A DNA stretch of 64,000 nt from Murdochiella vaginalis (GCF_900119705.1 NZ_LT632322.1:1488001-1552000); one strand, 5' to 3'; counted from the first letter of the stretch, positions 34,776 to 44,283 are shown. A program made the numbers and translations. Notes: generated by a model not told the origin, from the sequence alone.

Positions 34776-36068
34776 TTACAGAATTTCAATCTCCGCATCG
34801 TCCCGGTTGTCGGGATCTTTTTCCACCCGACCAAGCGAACCGAAGCGACGCGTTAACAGTTCTTCCGCCGGAATGGTCGGATTCTGCCTTGCCCATTGGA
34901 GAAGTTGCAAGAAGTCCTTAATAACGGCACGAGGCGTGAGAAATTCCGCCGCGCCGGGACGATTGAGTTCGGCTTGCATGAATTGGGCAATCTGTTCTTC
35001 TGTGAAGGGCACTTCGGCGACGTCGTAACACGTGTCGAAAATGGTCTGCAATTTTTCCAGCAAGGTATAGATTTCTTCCGGCGTGAGGGGTTTTAAGATT
35101 TGCACGGTTGCCGTCGTATCGACCAGATCGCCTACATCCGCTCGTTCGATGCCGAATCGACCTTTTAAAGCACCGTAACTGAACATGCCGCGACGTTCGT
35201 CAAAGACGGTTTTACGCGTGGCTGCCAAATTGATCCACAGGCCGGGTGTATTTCCGCTTTTCGTCTCATTATAAAGATTCAAAACACGTTCGTAGTTCTG
35301 CTCCCGCGTCATACTGCGCGGCAATTTATACAGGTTCACGCATTCATCAAAGTTGACGACGAATCCGCGATAGCCGAGAAGTCGGAACAGCTCGCTCCAG
35401 CTGAACAACGCTTCGGTCCAATTGTCATCCGTAATGATCTCGCCCACACCAAGGGTTCGTTTGGCCTCGGTTTTGGTGGGCATGTGGCCACTGAGCCAGC
35501 GAAGCGCCATGGCTTTTTGGATGGGATCCCCCGCCACAAGCGCTTCCATATAGGTTGTCAATACTTGCATGAGCGTAAAGCGCAACCCACCGCCGGCAAA
35601 CGTCGCCAATCGTTCAAAAAGATAGGCGCCGATTTGCGGATGTTCTTTTCCTTCTTCCGCATACCAGCGATCCAGAATGGCAGCGAGTGCATTTCCGGAG
35701 AGGAAATCCCTCGTTTGCAAGCGATGAAAGATTTCCTGATAGAGAGCCACCCCTTTCCCGTCGGTGGCGTGAAAGCGGCGGCTCGGCGTCAAATCCACCG
35801 TCGCCGTTACCATATTCATGGGCAGCCCCAGCTGTTCGATGGTGCGAAGCATGAAACTCTTTCCGGATCCAAAATCGCCCACCCATAAACGAAATTCCGA
35901 TGCGCCTTCTCCCAGACGGGAAAGGATGGAGACGACTTCTTCGACTTCCTGACGGCGGCCGACCAACAGATGCTGAATACCGACGACCGGCACCACGCCT
36001 CCTTCGAGGGCTTGCAGAATTTGTTGTGCCTCTTCACGCGAGATGGCGCGCGCCTGTTCATTCGTCAT
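34776..36068 (-). CDS. BrxD-like (DUF2791) ATP-binding protein
   Basis: A 430-residue P-loop ATPase. Visible: GREREVE-type helix (LLVGRRQEVEEVV), Walker A GDFGSGKSFML, the VDLTPSRRFH segment typical of DUF2791, and a Walker B-like FVVNFDECVNLY followed by PRSMTREQNYERVL and AATRKTVFDERRGMFSY. These order and motifs match BrxD of BREX systems, which is an ATPase of unclear action. It overlaps the upstream unknown gene by 11 bases and is followed 71 bases later by the Lhr-like helicase. No BREX core genes (brxA, brxB, brxC, pglX, pglZ) are present. Confidence 0.85.
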   Translation of the reverse strand: MTNEQARAISREEAQQILQALEGGVVPVVGIQHLLVGRRQEVEEVVSILSRLGEGASEFRLWVGDFGSGKSFMLRTIEQLGLPMNMVTATVDLTPSRRFHATDGKGVALYQEIFHRLQTRDFLSGNALAAILDRWYAEEGKEHPQIGAYLFERLATFAGGGLRFTLMQVLTTYMEALVAGDPIQKAMALRWLSGHMPTKTEAKRTLGVGEIITDDNWTEALFSWSELFRLLGYRGFVVNFDECVNLYKLPRSMTREQNYERVLNLYNETKSGNTPGLWINLAATRKTVFDERRGMFSYGALKGRFGIERADVGDLVDTTATVQILKPLTPEEIYTLLEKLQTIFDTCYDVAEVPFTEEQIAQFMQAELNRPGAAEFLTPRAVIKDFLQLLQWARQNPTIPAEELLTRRFGSLGRVEKDPDNRDDAEIEIL

Positions 36069-37578
36069 GCGTTTCCTCCTTGTTTTCCGTGGTCAACAGA
36101 CGGTCTACCATGGCAACCGTCTGCGCTAATTCCTTTTTTGCCTCGTGAATACGACTTCGATTCAAGCGAAGCGTTCGCACCTTTGGACTTTGCCACGCTG
36201 TAAGCTGTTTGGAAAGCTCGCTAACCCAGTGCGGCGTCCGCTCCGAAAGATTCTGAAGCCTCTCTCGCAATTCTTCTTCCCAAGAGGGATCCACAATTTC
36301 CCGAACGGCGCTCGCCGTAATGGCATCCTCTTTTTTGCGCCGCAGAGCGAAAAATCGTTGCAGACGCAACAATGCGGGGCTCTTCGATTCCGGACTTCCT
36401 CTTCGCGTTAAAAGCGCATGAATCTCCTTCTCCCCCATTTCATCCAAAACCGCTACTTGTTTATCCTCGTCCGCCAACAAAAAAATCCATTTTTGGCGCA
36501 GTCGCAGGGAGAGCTTTTCTTCTGTAGGTAGTAAGCGAAAATCTTCTTCCGTAATGGGCGGAAGGGAGGTCTCCCGTATCGCTTTCATCACTGATTCCTC
36601 AAGGGGCTTCGGCAAACGACGCGCCACTTCGCGTCGATCGTGCTCCGTTTGAATCGGTGCAATGCCCGCGATTTCCACCCGGACGCGTTCTTCTGCCAAG
36701 CGCAACAGGCTGTCCACGATCGTATACGAATACGGATTGATGGCAACACTGCCGCCGGCCATGGCAAAAAGATAATCGCGCATCATGCGATTGTTCCAAC
36801 GAATGGAGTCGTCCCGCTCAGCGGATTCGATCACATCCATAGCAGCATTGTAGAGAAAGAGGATACGTATGACCAGCGGCGGAAGCATCCATGCTTTGCT
36901 GAGCTGTGCCGGTTTTTCCTGCAAGCGACGAATGGTTTTTCGGCTGACCGGATGATGATCGCGAATCACGCCTTCCGGATCCCACCAAAGAATCGGCCTG
37001 CCTTTGGCATCCAATCCGAAATAACGCAAGGTCTCCTCATCCGCCGGAGGCAGATGCTCCGCCGCTCGATTTAAGAACGTCACCAGCGTATTTTTTCCTT
37101 TCGCGCCCAAGGCAAAGGAAAGGTAGGCGTCCTCGGAATAGCCGCTCAGAGTGCTGCCGCGATGGTGCGCACAGACGATGTCCTCCGTCAGCACATACAA
37201 TCTCCCCAGTAAATAGGAGGGAAGGCGGTCGACGGGTGGCATTTCACCATCCTCCTCGGCCCCGCCCCGCGCCAAGCGCAGGGCATAGGCTTTTTCGGCC
37301 GTCTGTTCAAAGAGACCGTCGATCTGCTGTTGAAGCTGTTTCGTCGAGGGCTTAGCGGTATGAGGCGCATCCCGCAGAAGCTGCGCCTTCCAGAACCCTT
37401 CCTCGTGCGGTTTGGCCACCTGAATAAAACGCTGTTGTGCCGAAGGGGAGCGTGTTACAGGAGATTGCGTTGCAGACGACTGCGCTACAGGCGATTGTGC
37501 CATGCGCGCCTTTGCTTTTTCCTTGAGCTTCGGATCATGCAGTTGCGCCAGCATCCAGGTTGAAAAGTCATCTCCCAT
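36058..37578 (-). CDS. Uncharacterised first protein of the BrxD/helicase cassette
   Basis: A 506-residue soluble protein that I do not assign to a family. It is mainly helical, rich in Arg/Glu/Leu, with a low-complexity stretch near residues 26-50 (repeats of SPV/QSS type), LYVLTEDIVCAHHRGSTL and LSFALGAKGKNTLVTFLNRAA in the first half, and a highly charged helical C-terminal end. In related neighbourhoods a TerB-domain protein often fills this position, but the usual TerB-N motif is not apparent here. Its ATG follows AAGGAGGGAAGC, and its end overlaps the BrxD-like gene, so the three probably form one complex. Confidence 0.7.
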   Translation of the reverse strand: MGDDFSTWMLAQLHDPKLKEKAKARMAQSPVAQSSATQSPVTRSPSAQQRFIQVAKPHEEGFWKAQLLRDAPHTAKPSTKQLQQQIDGLFEQTAEKAYALRLARGGAEEDGEMPPVDRLPSYLLGRLYVLTEDIVCAHHRGSTLSGYSEDAYLSFALGAKGKNTLVTFLNRAAEHLPPADEETLRYFGLDAKGRPILWWDPEGVIRDHHPVSRKTIRRLQEKPAQLSKAWMLPPLVIRILFLYNAAMDVIESAERDDSIRWNNRMMRDYLFAMAGGSVAINPYSYTIVDSLLRLAEERVRVEIAGIAPIQTEHDRREVARRLPKPLEESVMKAIRETSLPPITEEDFRLLPTEEKLSLRLRQKWIFLLADEDKQVAVLDEMGEKEIHALLTRRGSPESKSPALLRLQRFFALRRKKEDAITASAVREIVDPSWEEELRERLQNLSERTPHWVSELSKQLTAWQSPKVRTLRLNRSRIHEAKKELAQTVAMVDRLLTTENKEETHDE

Positions 37579-37811
37579 GCTTCCCTCCTTCCTATCACGT
37601 CAAACATCTATTCTTTCTATTCTACCGCATAATAAAATCGTCTGCGATGACAGCGATTCATTGCCGCTATGAAATGAATCCAATTACACGACAGAAATAT
37701 CAAATCCACCCACCTTTAGGTATATCTTTGACGTATGAAAGCATTTTTCTATTTAAAATCATAAAGGTTCCTGAAATAAAAATAATCCAATCTCCTAACC
37801 TCTCTAAAATC
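37579..37811. other. Intergenic region upstream of the cassette
   Basis: No gene found; AT-richer than its left neighbour. It must hold the cassette promoter on the minus strand; TAGAAT near 37625 is a possible -10 without a good -35. Confidence 0.3.
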
Positions 37812-37856
37812 AAAAAAAGGTGGCTTGCATGTGAAATCGCATGTAAGCCACCTTTT
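37812..37856 (-). terminator. Terminator of the LRR protein gene
   Basis: Long stem AAAGGTGGCTTGCATG / CATGTAAGCCACCTTT with an 8-base loop and T/A-runs on both sides; 22 bases after the LRR gene stop. Confidence 0.88.
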
Positions 37857-37878
37857 AGGTCATCGTATAATCCGAATT

Positions 37879-40101
37879 CTATTTGTTTTTGGATCTTCTA
37901 GTATTGAGAACAAGCATTCCACATGCTGCCATTATTAGCCCTAAAGTATAAACGTATGGTATTGCGTTATCGCCAGTCTTTGGTGCTGTCGCATCGGATG
38001 CAATCTTAACTGGCTTCTTCTGCCATACTGCAGTAAATGTGTGATTCCCTTCAACTAAATACTTATCGCCCGGTTGATACTTAGAGCCCTTCCAATATAG
38101 GAAAGTATAGCCATCTTTTGTTGGAGCAGCTGGAAGTGTTAGGTACTGTCCTTTTTCTATCTCATAACTCTTTGCAGCTGTGCTACCGTTCCAATTTCCA
38201 CCGCTAGGATCAACTGTGATCATAAATTTCTCTACTGTCGGGGTTATTCCAGGCGTTCCAGGATTCGTACCTGGATTTGGTGTTCCGGGATTGGTTCCAG
38301 GAGTAACAGGCTTAGCTTTAAAGGTTACAGTGACATTTACTAACCTATCCGGCATAGTGAACTTGTTATTTGTTACCGGTACGTTGCTTGCACCGTCATC
38401 CATAACATTGATTTCATCTATGACATAACCATTATCAGGGGTAATGGTTAGGGTAACTGTTTCACCTTTCTTTGCTTTCGCTTTATCGGCTGTTACAGTG
38501 CCGTGTGTTGTTGGGGCGATGTTTACATCATGAGCTACTGGAATAACTGCTTTGTCTTTCCAAAGTGCTTTAACCGTAGTATTTGCGTTGACTGTAATGC
38601 TGTCGTTTGGTGCCTTTTCAACGCCGCCTACTTCCCAAGCCTTAAACTCTTTTCCTACGGGTGCGGTAAATTCACAAGCGGGTAAAACATAGGTTTCGCC
38701 TGCTTTTTTGGTAACATCTGCCATTGAGCCGCTTCCGCCGTTTTTATCAAAGGAGATTTTAACTTCATCCTTGTGACTTATGTTTAAGGTTACCGACAGA
38801 TTCCTGCCTGGTCTCGCTTCATAGGTGTAAGTTACCTTTGATGGCTTTGTGCTGTCAAGCTTCAGGGTGTTTCCCGATACACTTGCACCTGCCCATCCGC
38901 TTGCCTTTGACGGGTCAAAGTTTCCGGGTAATGACTTAAGGTCAAAAGTCATCATGTTTTTACCTAATGTGATGTCAAATTCTTGATCATATCCGTGGAA
39001 AGCTTTGATTAGTGGGTTCGCTGTAAGATCCAGGTTAGTCAGTCGGTTTTCATAACATGCAAGGTCTTGCAGTGCCGGGTTATGACTCACATCCAGATTA
39101 GTCAGTTGGTTATAAGAACAATTAAGATATGTCAGTTCCGGATTATGACTTACATCAATGGCAGTCAGTTGGTTAAAATTGCAAGTAAGCCCTGTCAGTG
39201 CCGGGTTATGACTCACATCCAGGGTAGTCAGTTTGTTAAACATACAATTAAGCTTTTTTAATGCCGGGTTATGACTCACATCAATGGCAGTCAGTTGGTT
39301 ACGATCACAATCAAGATATGTCAGTTCCGGATTATGACTTACATCAATGGCAGTCAGTTCGTTTCCAGTACAAACAAGGTATTCCAGTGCCGAGTTTTTA
39401 CTCAGATCCAGGGTGGTCAGTTCGATATTGAAACAACCAAGTTTTTTTAATGCAGGATTATGACTTACATCTAAGACAGTCAGTTTGTTACTATCACAAT
39501 AGAGCTCTGTCAGTTCCGGATTATGACTTACATCCAAGGCGGTCAGTCGGTTATAACCACAATCAAGATCTGTCAGTGCCGGGTTATGACTTACATCTAG
39601 AGCGGTCAGTTGGTTATTATCACATTCAAGAGCTTGTAGTGCCGGGTTATGACTCACATCCAAGGCGGTCAGTTGGTTATATCTACAAAAAAGCTCTTTT
39701 AGTACCGAATTATGACTTACATCAATGGCACTCAGTGCGTTGTCAGGTAAAAGAAGAGTTTCCAGTGCCGGGTTATGACTCACATCCAAGGCGGTCAGTT
39801 GGTTATAACCACAATTAAGATTTTTCAGTTTCTTAAAATGTTCCACCCCTTTAAGGGTTGGGATATGTTTATCTGACACATCAATCTCTGTAACCGCATC
39901 AAGTTCGCTTTGTGACAAAATGCCGTCATTGTTCGTGTCGAAGTTTGCAGATACATAGGCTCTAAAAGTTGAATCCGGGAAATTTGTGACGTCAATCGCA
40001 ACATCTCCCGGTTCCGCAAACGCTGTCATCGGCATAAGTGACAGGCAGAGTAAAACGGACATCAAAATGGCAATCAGTGTGCTTTTCTTTTTTATTTTCA
40101 T
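37879..40101 (-). CDS. Leucine-rich-repeat surface protein with InlB repeats and wall anchor
   Basis: A 740-residue secreted protein: signal peptide (about 1-30, ending AFA), an EF-hand-like loop FDTNNDGILSQSELDAV, 13 LRR units of 21 residues (LTALDVSHNPALxxLxCxxNQ type, with Asn ladders), two or three InlB/Listeria-Bacteroides-like repeats (around FDKNGGSGSMADVT and HDVNIAPTTHGTVTA), a Pro/Gly/Thr-rich spacer (NPGTPNPGTNPGTPG), and a sorting signal APKTGD followed by a membrane segment and a basic tail NTRRSKNK. It is therefore probably sortase-anchored. The LRR region is a 63-bp DNA repeat. AT content looks higher than that of its neighbours. Start at ATG after AAAAGGAGG. Role in adhesion is inference. 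Confidence 0.88.
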   Translation of the reverse strand: MKIKKKSTLIAILMSVLLCLSLMPMTAFAEPGDVAIDVTNFPDSTFRAYVSANFDTNNDGILSQSELDAVTEIDVSDKHIPTLKGVEHFKKLKNLNCGYNQLTALDVSHNPALETLLLPDNALSAIDVSHNSVLKELFCRYNQLTALDVSHNPALQALECDNNQLTALDVSHNPALTDLDCGYNRLTALDVSHNPELTELYCDSNKLTVLDVSHNPALKKLGCFNIELTTLDLSKNSALEYLVCTGNELTAIDVSHNPELTYLDCDRNQLTAIDVSHNPALKKLNCMFNKLTTLDVSHNPALTGLTCNFNQLTAIDVSHNPELTYLNCSYNQLTNLDVSHNPALQDLACYENRLTNLDLTANPLIKAFHGYDQEFDITLGKNMMTFDLKSLPGNFDPSKASGWAGASVSGNTLKLDSTKPSKVTYTYEARPGRNLSVTLNISHKDEVKISFDKNGGSGSMADVTKKAGETYVLPACEFTAPVGKEFKAWEVGGVEKAPNDSITVNANTTVKALWKDKAVIPVAHDVNIAPTTHGTVTADKAKAKKGETVTLTITPDNGYVIDEINVMDDGASNVPVTNNKFTMPDRLVNVTVTFKAKPVTPGTNPGTPNPGTNPGTPGITPTVEKFMITVDPSGGNWNGSTAAKSYEIEKGQYLTLPAAPTKDGYTFLYWKGSKYQPGDKYLVEGNHTFTAVWQKKPVKIASDATAPKTGDNAIPYVYTLGLIMAACGMLVLNTRRSKNK

Positions 40102-40422
40102 GATAAAAAACCTCCTTTTGATTTTTCATCTCAGAGGGAGGTTGCTTTTGTTAGCGGTTGTTCCTTCTGAGTTTTTTTTTCTCATAGTTTTTTTTCTTAA
40201 AAGAACGTCCACTGCTTCTTATATAAATCTACTGCATTGCATATAAAAAGTCAACGTTTCAATCAAAATTTGATTAAGATGAAATTTTGCTCATTCTTAT
40301 TCTATCCATGGCTCTTCTTGCAAAGCCAAACCGTACCCCGTTTTCCTCGGTTGCCCTACAAAGGAGATCCTTACAATAGCCACAATTCGTTCTGCAGAGA
40401 AATGGATTCGATGCGGTTCTTT
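40102..40422. other. Divergent intergenic region of LRR gene and ddl
   Basis: No gene. It holds a leader hairpin for the LRR transcript (CTCAGAAGGAA... / ...CTCTGAG arms near 40131-40172) and AT-rich DNA. I could not find a clean promoter for the LRR gene. Confidence 0.35.
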
Positions 40423-40451
40423 TTGGCACGTTCGTCCAAGTAGACTATAAT
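40423..40451 (+). promoter_or_regulatory. Promoter of ddl-murF
   Basis: Plus strand: TTGGCA, 17 bases, TATAAT; 29 bases before the ddl start. Confidence 0.85.
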
Positions 40452-40480
40452 AAGACCATTGGAAACAAAAGGAGTGACGC

Positions 40481-41572
40481 TTGAAAACCATACTTATTCT
40501 CTGCGGCGGGCGATCCACGGAACACGAAATCGCCTTGCGTAGCGCAAAATCGGTGATTAACGGCTTGGATCGCAAGGCCTATCACGTGGAAGTCTGTTAT
40601 ATCGACAAAAAAGGACGCTTCCTGCCTCTGGGTGCGCTTACCCATATTGAACACGAAGAGGAACTCGTCCGCACCAGTGACCGTTCGCGCTTGGAAACCA
40701 TCAGCGACTTTTGCCTTCTGGTCGAGCGGCTTTCTGCGGAAAGCGAAGCACTTATTGTTTTTCCCGTCCTGCACGGACAGACGGGAGAAGATGGGGAAAT
40801 TCAGGGCTTTTTACAGACATTGGGCGTGCCCTATGTCGGCAATCGTCTGACCACCAGCGCGCTTTGCATGGACAAGGGCTTCGCCAATGAGATCTTTCGC
40901 GCCTGCGGCCTTCCCGAAGCGGATTATCTGGTCTACACTCGCACGCAGTGGGAGGCGGACGGAAAGAAAAGCGAGGCGCTCGCGAAGCGCATTTCCGATT
41001 CCTTCGGTTTTCCCTGCTTTGTAAAGCCGGCCAACAACGGTTCCTCGGTCGGCGTCAGCCGCGCCACAGAAGCCACGCTTACCGACGCTTTGACGGAGGC
41101 CTTCCGCTTTGATCGGCGCATTGTGATCGAAGAAGAAATTCAAGGCCACGAGTTAGAGGTCTCCATCCTCGGAAACGCGCATCCCAAGGCTTCCCTTCCC
41201 GGAAGCTACACCTCAACGCACGAAGTGCTGGACTATGAGGCGAAATATAACGATACCTCCACCAAAGAAAACGTGCCGCATCCGCTTTCGCCGGAAATGA
41301 CAAAAGCCGTACAGAAGCTGGCTTTGCAAGCCTACGAAGCCCTCGGCTGTGAGGGCTTTGCTCGCGTGGATCTTTTCCTTGGTGACGACGGCAAGCTGTA
41401 TCTCAATGAAATCAACACTTTCCCCGGCATGACGCCCTCTTCCCTTGCACCGAAGCTGTGGACGGCGCTGACGGAGATGACGTTTCGCGACTATCTGGAT
41501 GAATTGATCGCCTATGCGCTCGAATCGGAAGCAGCGCAAAATACGGTGGAAACCTCTTGGAGGCAAGCATGA
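40481..41572 (+). CDS. ddl: D-alanine--D-alanine ligase
   Basis: Makes the D-Ala-D-Ala dipeptide for peptidoglycan. ATP-grasp enzyme of 363 residues: N-terminal ILCGGRSTEHEIALRSA, HGQTGEDGEIQGFLQ, VKPANNGSSVGVSR (nucleotide loop), EEEIQGHELEVSILG, and LYLNEINTFPGMTPSS (Mg and substrate). The Tyr/Phe residue that decides D-Ala versus D-lactate specificity cannot be judged without alignment. TTG start preceded by AAAAGGAGTG. Its stop overlaps the murF start by four bases (ATGA). Confidence 0.96.
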   Translation: MKTILILCGGRSTEHEIALRSAKSVINGLDRKAYHVEVCYIDKKGRFLPLGALTHIEHEEELVRTSDRSRLETISDFCLLVERLSAESEALIVFPVLHGQTGEDGEIQGFLQTLGVPYVGNRLTTSALCMDKGFANEIFRACGLPEADYLVYTRTQWEADGKKSEALAKRISDSFGFPCFVKPANNGSSVGVSRATEATLTDALTEAFRFDRRIVIEEEIQGHELEVSILGNAHPKASLPGSYTSTHEVLDYEAKYNDTSTKENVPHPLSPEMTKAVQKLALQAYEALGCEGFARVDLFLGDDGKLYLNEINTFPGMTPSSLAPKLWTALTEMTFRDYLDELIAYALESEAAQNTVETSWRQA

Positions 41573-42948
41573 AACAACAGACTTTAGGCCAAATCGCTTC
41601 TTATGCGAATGCGACGCTTTCACCCGCGGCCGATGCGAACGCCCCGGTGCGCTCTGTTTCGATTGATACGCGCACGCTGAATATCGGCGATCTCTATGTG
41701 CCCATTATCGGGGAACGCCTCGATGGGCATCGCTTCATCGACATGGCTTTTGAGAAAGGCGCTGTCGCGTGCCTTCACGACGCAAAGCACGTGCCTGCCG
41801 CGGACGACACCAGAACCTATCTTGCGGTGGACGACACCACCGAAGCCTTCACCCGTATGGCGGCTAATTACCGCGCTTCTCTGACAACTACGGTCATCGG
41901 CATCACCGGCTCCAACGGCAAGACGACAACGAAGGATATTGTGCATTCCGTTTTGCAGCAAGCCTTTCGCACCGTGAAAACCACCGGCAATTTGAACAAT
42001 GAAATCGGAGTGCCGCGCACCCTGCTGCAAATTAATGAAGATACGGAAGTTGCCGTTGTGGAAATGGGCATGAGCGGATTCGGTGAAATTTCTCATTTAA
42101 CGAAGATGGCGCGCCCACATATTGCCGTGATTACAAACGTCGGCGATGTGCATCTCGAGCAGCTCGGATCACGCGAAAATATCGCCCAAGCCAAGTTGGA
42201 GATTCTGGAAGGCATGAAAGCGGACGATATTTTTCTCTACAACTATGATAATGAGGTTCTCCGTAAAGCGGTCGCTTCGCGCACCATTGTCCCTCGCGTA
42301 ATTTCTTTCGGTACCGATCCCGAAGCGGATGTGCGGCTTACTTTGGATCGCACGACGCCAATCAGCACTTCGTTTACACTCGACGGAAAATCCTTTACCG
42401 TTGATCTTCTGGGCGCATACCAGATGTATAACGCTGCCGTCGCCGTCATTATCGCCCGCCTTCTCGGTCTTAACGACGACACGATTCAGGAAGGATTGCA
42501 CGTCACGGATCAGACCAAGTGGCGTACCGATTTGGAACATTTTGCCGGCTTTGATATTTTAGTGGACGTTTATAAATCCAACCCGCCTTCGCTGGAAGAA
42601 GCGCTGCATACGGCGGAACTTCTTCATGGATACAAAAAGAAAATCGCCATTCTCGGTGATATGCTCGAGCTTGGCGAACAGGAAAGCGAGTTGCATCGGG
42701 AAATCGGCCGAAAGATTGATCCGAACGTCTTTGATGCGGTGCTCTTTTATGGGCCGCTGTCCAAAGCCATGATGGGAGGCGCCGCCGAACATTTCGACGC
42801 TTCACGTCTTTTCCACTTTTCCTCCAAGCCCGATCTGGTGGACAAAGCCAAATACCTCATCGAACGTAATTCCCTCGTGCTCATTAAAGGTTCACGCGCC
42901 ATGCGCCTGGAAGAGGTGGTGGAAAGTCTTTCGGGTGTTACGGTGTAA
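41569..42948 (+). CDS. murF: UDP-MurNAc-tripeptide--D-alanyl-D-alanine ligase
   Basis: Adds D-Ala-D-Ala to the cytoplasmic peptidoglycan precursor, taking the product of Ddl. The 459-residue protein shows the Mur ligase landmarks: DTRTLNIGDLYVPIIGERLDGHRF (as N-terminal SIDTRTL), ATP loop GITGSNGKTTTKDI, EMGMSGFGEI and TNVGDVHLEQLGS, NNEIGVPRTLL. The start overlaps ddl; ATG has GGAGGCAAGC. The two-gene operon ends at a strong terminator and is the only plus-strand wall operon here. Confidence 0.96.
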   Translation: MKQQTLGQIASYANATLSPAADANAPVRSVSIDTRTLNIGDLYVPIIGERLDGHRFIDMAFEKGAVACLHDAKHVPAADDTRTYLAVDDTTEAFTRMAANYRASLTTTVIGITGSNGKTTTKDIVHSVLQQAFRTVKTTGNLNNEIGVPRTLLQINEDTEVAVVEMGMSGFGEISHLTKMARPHIAVITNVGDVHLEQLGSRENIAQAKLEILEGMKADDIFLYNYDNEVLRKAVASRTIVPRVISFGTDPEADVRLTLDRTTPISTSFTLDGKSFTVDLLGAYQMYNAAVAVIIARLLGLNDDTIQEGLHVTDQTKWRTDLEHFAGFDILVDVYKSNPPSLEEALHTAELLHGYKKKIAILGDMLELGEQESELHREIGRKIDPNVFDAVLFYGPLSKAMMGGAAEHFDASRLFHFSSKPDLVDKAKYLIERNSLVLIKGSRAMRLEEVVESLSGVTV

Positions 42949-42959
42949 TGAAACAAAAA

Positions 42960-43006
42960 ATGAGATTGCAGAGTGATGCGTATCATTATGCAATCTCATA
43001 ATTTTT
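42960..43006. terminator. Bidirectional terminator after murF
   Basis: Perfect 11-bp stem ATGAGATTGCA / TGCAATCTCAT with an 18-base loop, T-rich on the right and A-rich on the left; serves murF (plus) and the restriction gene (minus). Confidence 0.85.
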
Positions 43007-43105
43007 CGTATAGAAACATCTTCGTCTTTCAATCATCCAACTATTTCGCCAGCTATCTTAAACCTAAGCGACTCTGTTAGTTTGTTTTTGGCGACCCAAA
43101 GTAAG

Positions 43106-44281
43106 CTAATAGAGTTGTTCCAACTCTTGCACATATCGGATAAATTTTCCAATAGGCCAAATTCTATCCTGTCGACTCCTTGGATAAGTGGATATATAGG
43201 GCTTCGGAACAACAAGAACAACCTGTTCCGCTTGCATCTCGTCCAACTGTGCGGAAGATATTCCTTGCTGTAGCGTACAAAGATATTTTTTTCTATCTCT
43301 CAAACGATCCGCCTCGTTTAACACCTGCCTCCAGCGATCTTTACATGTTGTTTTTGCAGCAAGTGTACAAATGTTATTAATAGAAAACAACATGTCATGA
43401 TATGCCTCGACAGACGGAAAAATAAAATCTGGTCTTTTGTTTCCCTCTGTAACGCCCTGTGCCGTGTAGTTGATATTATATCCGTCAAAAAGAGCTGAAA
43501 GGTGATTCTCCAAACTCTTTCCGGCTCGACTCTTTCTACGATTCAGAACCTTATTAGAAAAAGTGATGAAATCATCAACAGAGGAGAAGCCATTCTCAAT
43601 AATTCCTCCATACCTTGCTTGTTCCAACATCTTAAAAAGCCGATATTCCTCTTTTATCCAATCTATTAAAATCGTATCGGGATTGTCGTGAATGGAATTA
43701 CTTGTTGGATCAACTTGAGCGAATATACTTCTTGCCGCTTCAGACATTTCTGTAGAACTTGGAAAAGCAACCTCTAAATTTGAGATATAAGTATCTATTG
43801 CGTTTTTCTCAATGCGCTTAGCGGCTATTCGTTCGATTTTTATTAGGCTATTCGTTTCCGCCGGCGTAAGGCCAAAGGAATCCAGAAATTGTTGAATGGT
43901 ATCCTCCGTGTTCAGAATAAATGCCCCAAACTCACGATCAGAAAATTTCGTGAGAATAAATAATGCACCAGTAAACTCCGGTCCAAGAAGAGAAAACCCT
44001 CTGCCGAACTTTGTGAGTCTGAGTTCATTCTTGCTTTCATACCAAGTAAAAACGCTCTCTGTTATAAAATCATCCTGCCATTTCACCGAAATATCTTTTT
44101 TTAAAATATGATTGTTTTTAATTTCTTCCTCCGTGAAAAGCATTTCTCTAGCCGATTTGGAGATTAGAATGCCAAACTGATGGCCTCCCGTCTCTCCGCT
44201 ATCATTGGCTGTCAAAAATTTACAAAATGCCTGTTTTGCTTCAAGGGTCGCATCTATTGCAAGAGTCAACGTTGATTCCAT
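43106..44281 (-). CDS. EcoRII-type type II restriction endonuclease
   Basis: A 391-residue nuclease. The C-terminal half has the EcoRII catalytic PD-(D/E)xK set: SRAGKSLENH with Glu258, GNKRPDFIFPS with Asp285, and AAKTTCKDRWRQVL with Lys310, then TLQQGISSAQLDEM. Spacing is close to that of EcoRII. The N-terminal half resembles the EcoRII effector-binding domain. Recognition is therefore probably CCWGG or a related CCNGG site. It follows the methyltransferase gene by two bases, and its AT-rich base composition differs from neighbouring core genes, which suggests transfer. Confidence 0.88.
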   Translation of the reverse strand: MESTLTLAIDATLEAKQAFCKFLTANDSGETGGHQFGILISKSAREMLFTEEEIKNNHILKKDISVKWQDDFITESVFTWYESKNELRLTKFGRGFSLLGPEFTGALFILTKFSDREFGAFILNTEDTIQQFLDSFGLTPAETNSLIKIERIAAKRIEKNAIDTYISNLEVAFPSSTEMSEAARSIFAQVDPTSNSIHDNPDTILIDWIKEEYRLFKMLEQARYGGIIENGFSSVDDFITFSNKVLNRRKSRAGKSLENHLSALFDGYNINYTAQGVTEGNKRPDFIFPSVEAYHDMLFSINNICTLAAKTTCKDRWRQVLNEADRLRDRKKYLCTLQQGISSAQLDEMQAEQVVLVVPKPYISTYPRSRQDRIWPIGKFIRYVQELEQLY

Positions 44282-44283
44282 CG

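Noticed and set aside
32527-36068. A complete BREX system
   Set aside because: Only the BrxD- and BrxHI-like proteins are present; brxA/B/C, pglX and pglZ are absent.
36058-37578. TerB-domain protein
   Set aside because: Gene neighbourhood suggests it, but I cannot see the usual TerB-N motif; left as unknown.
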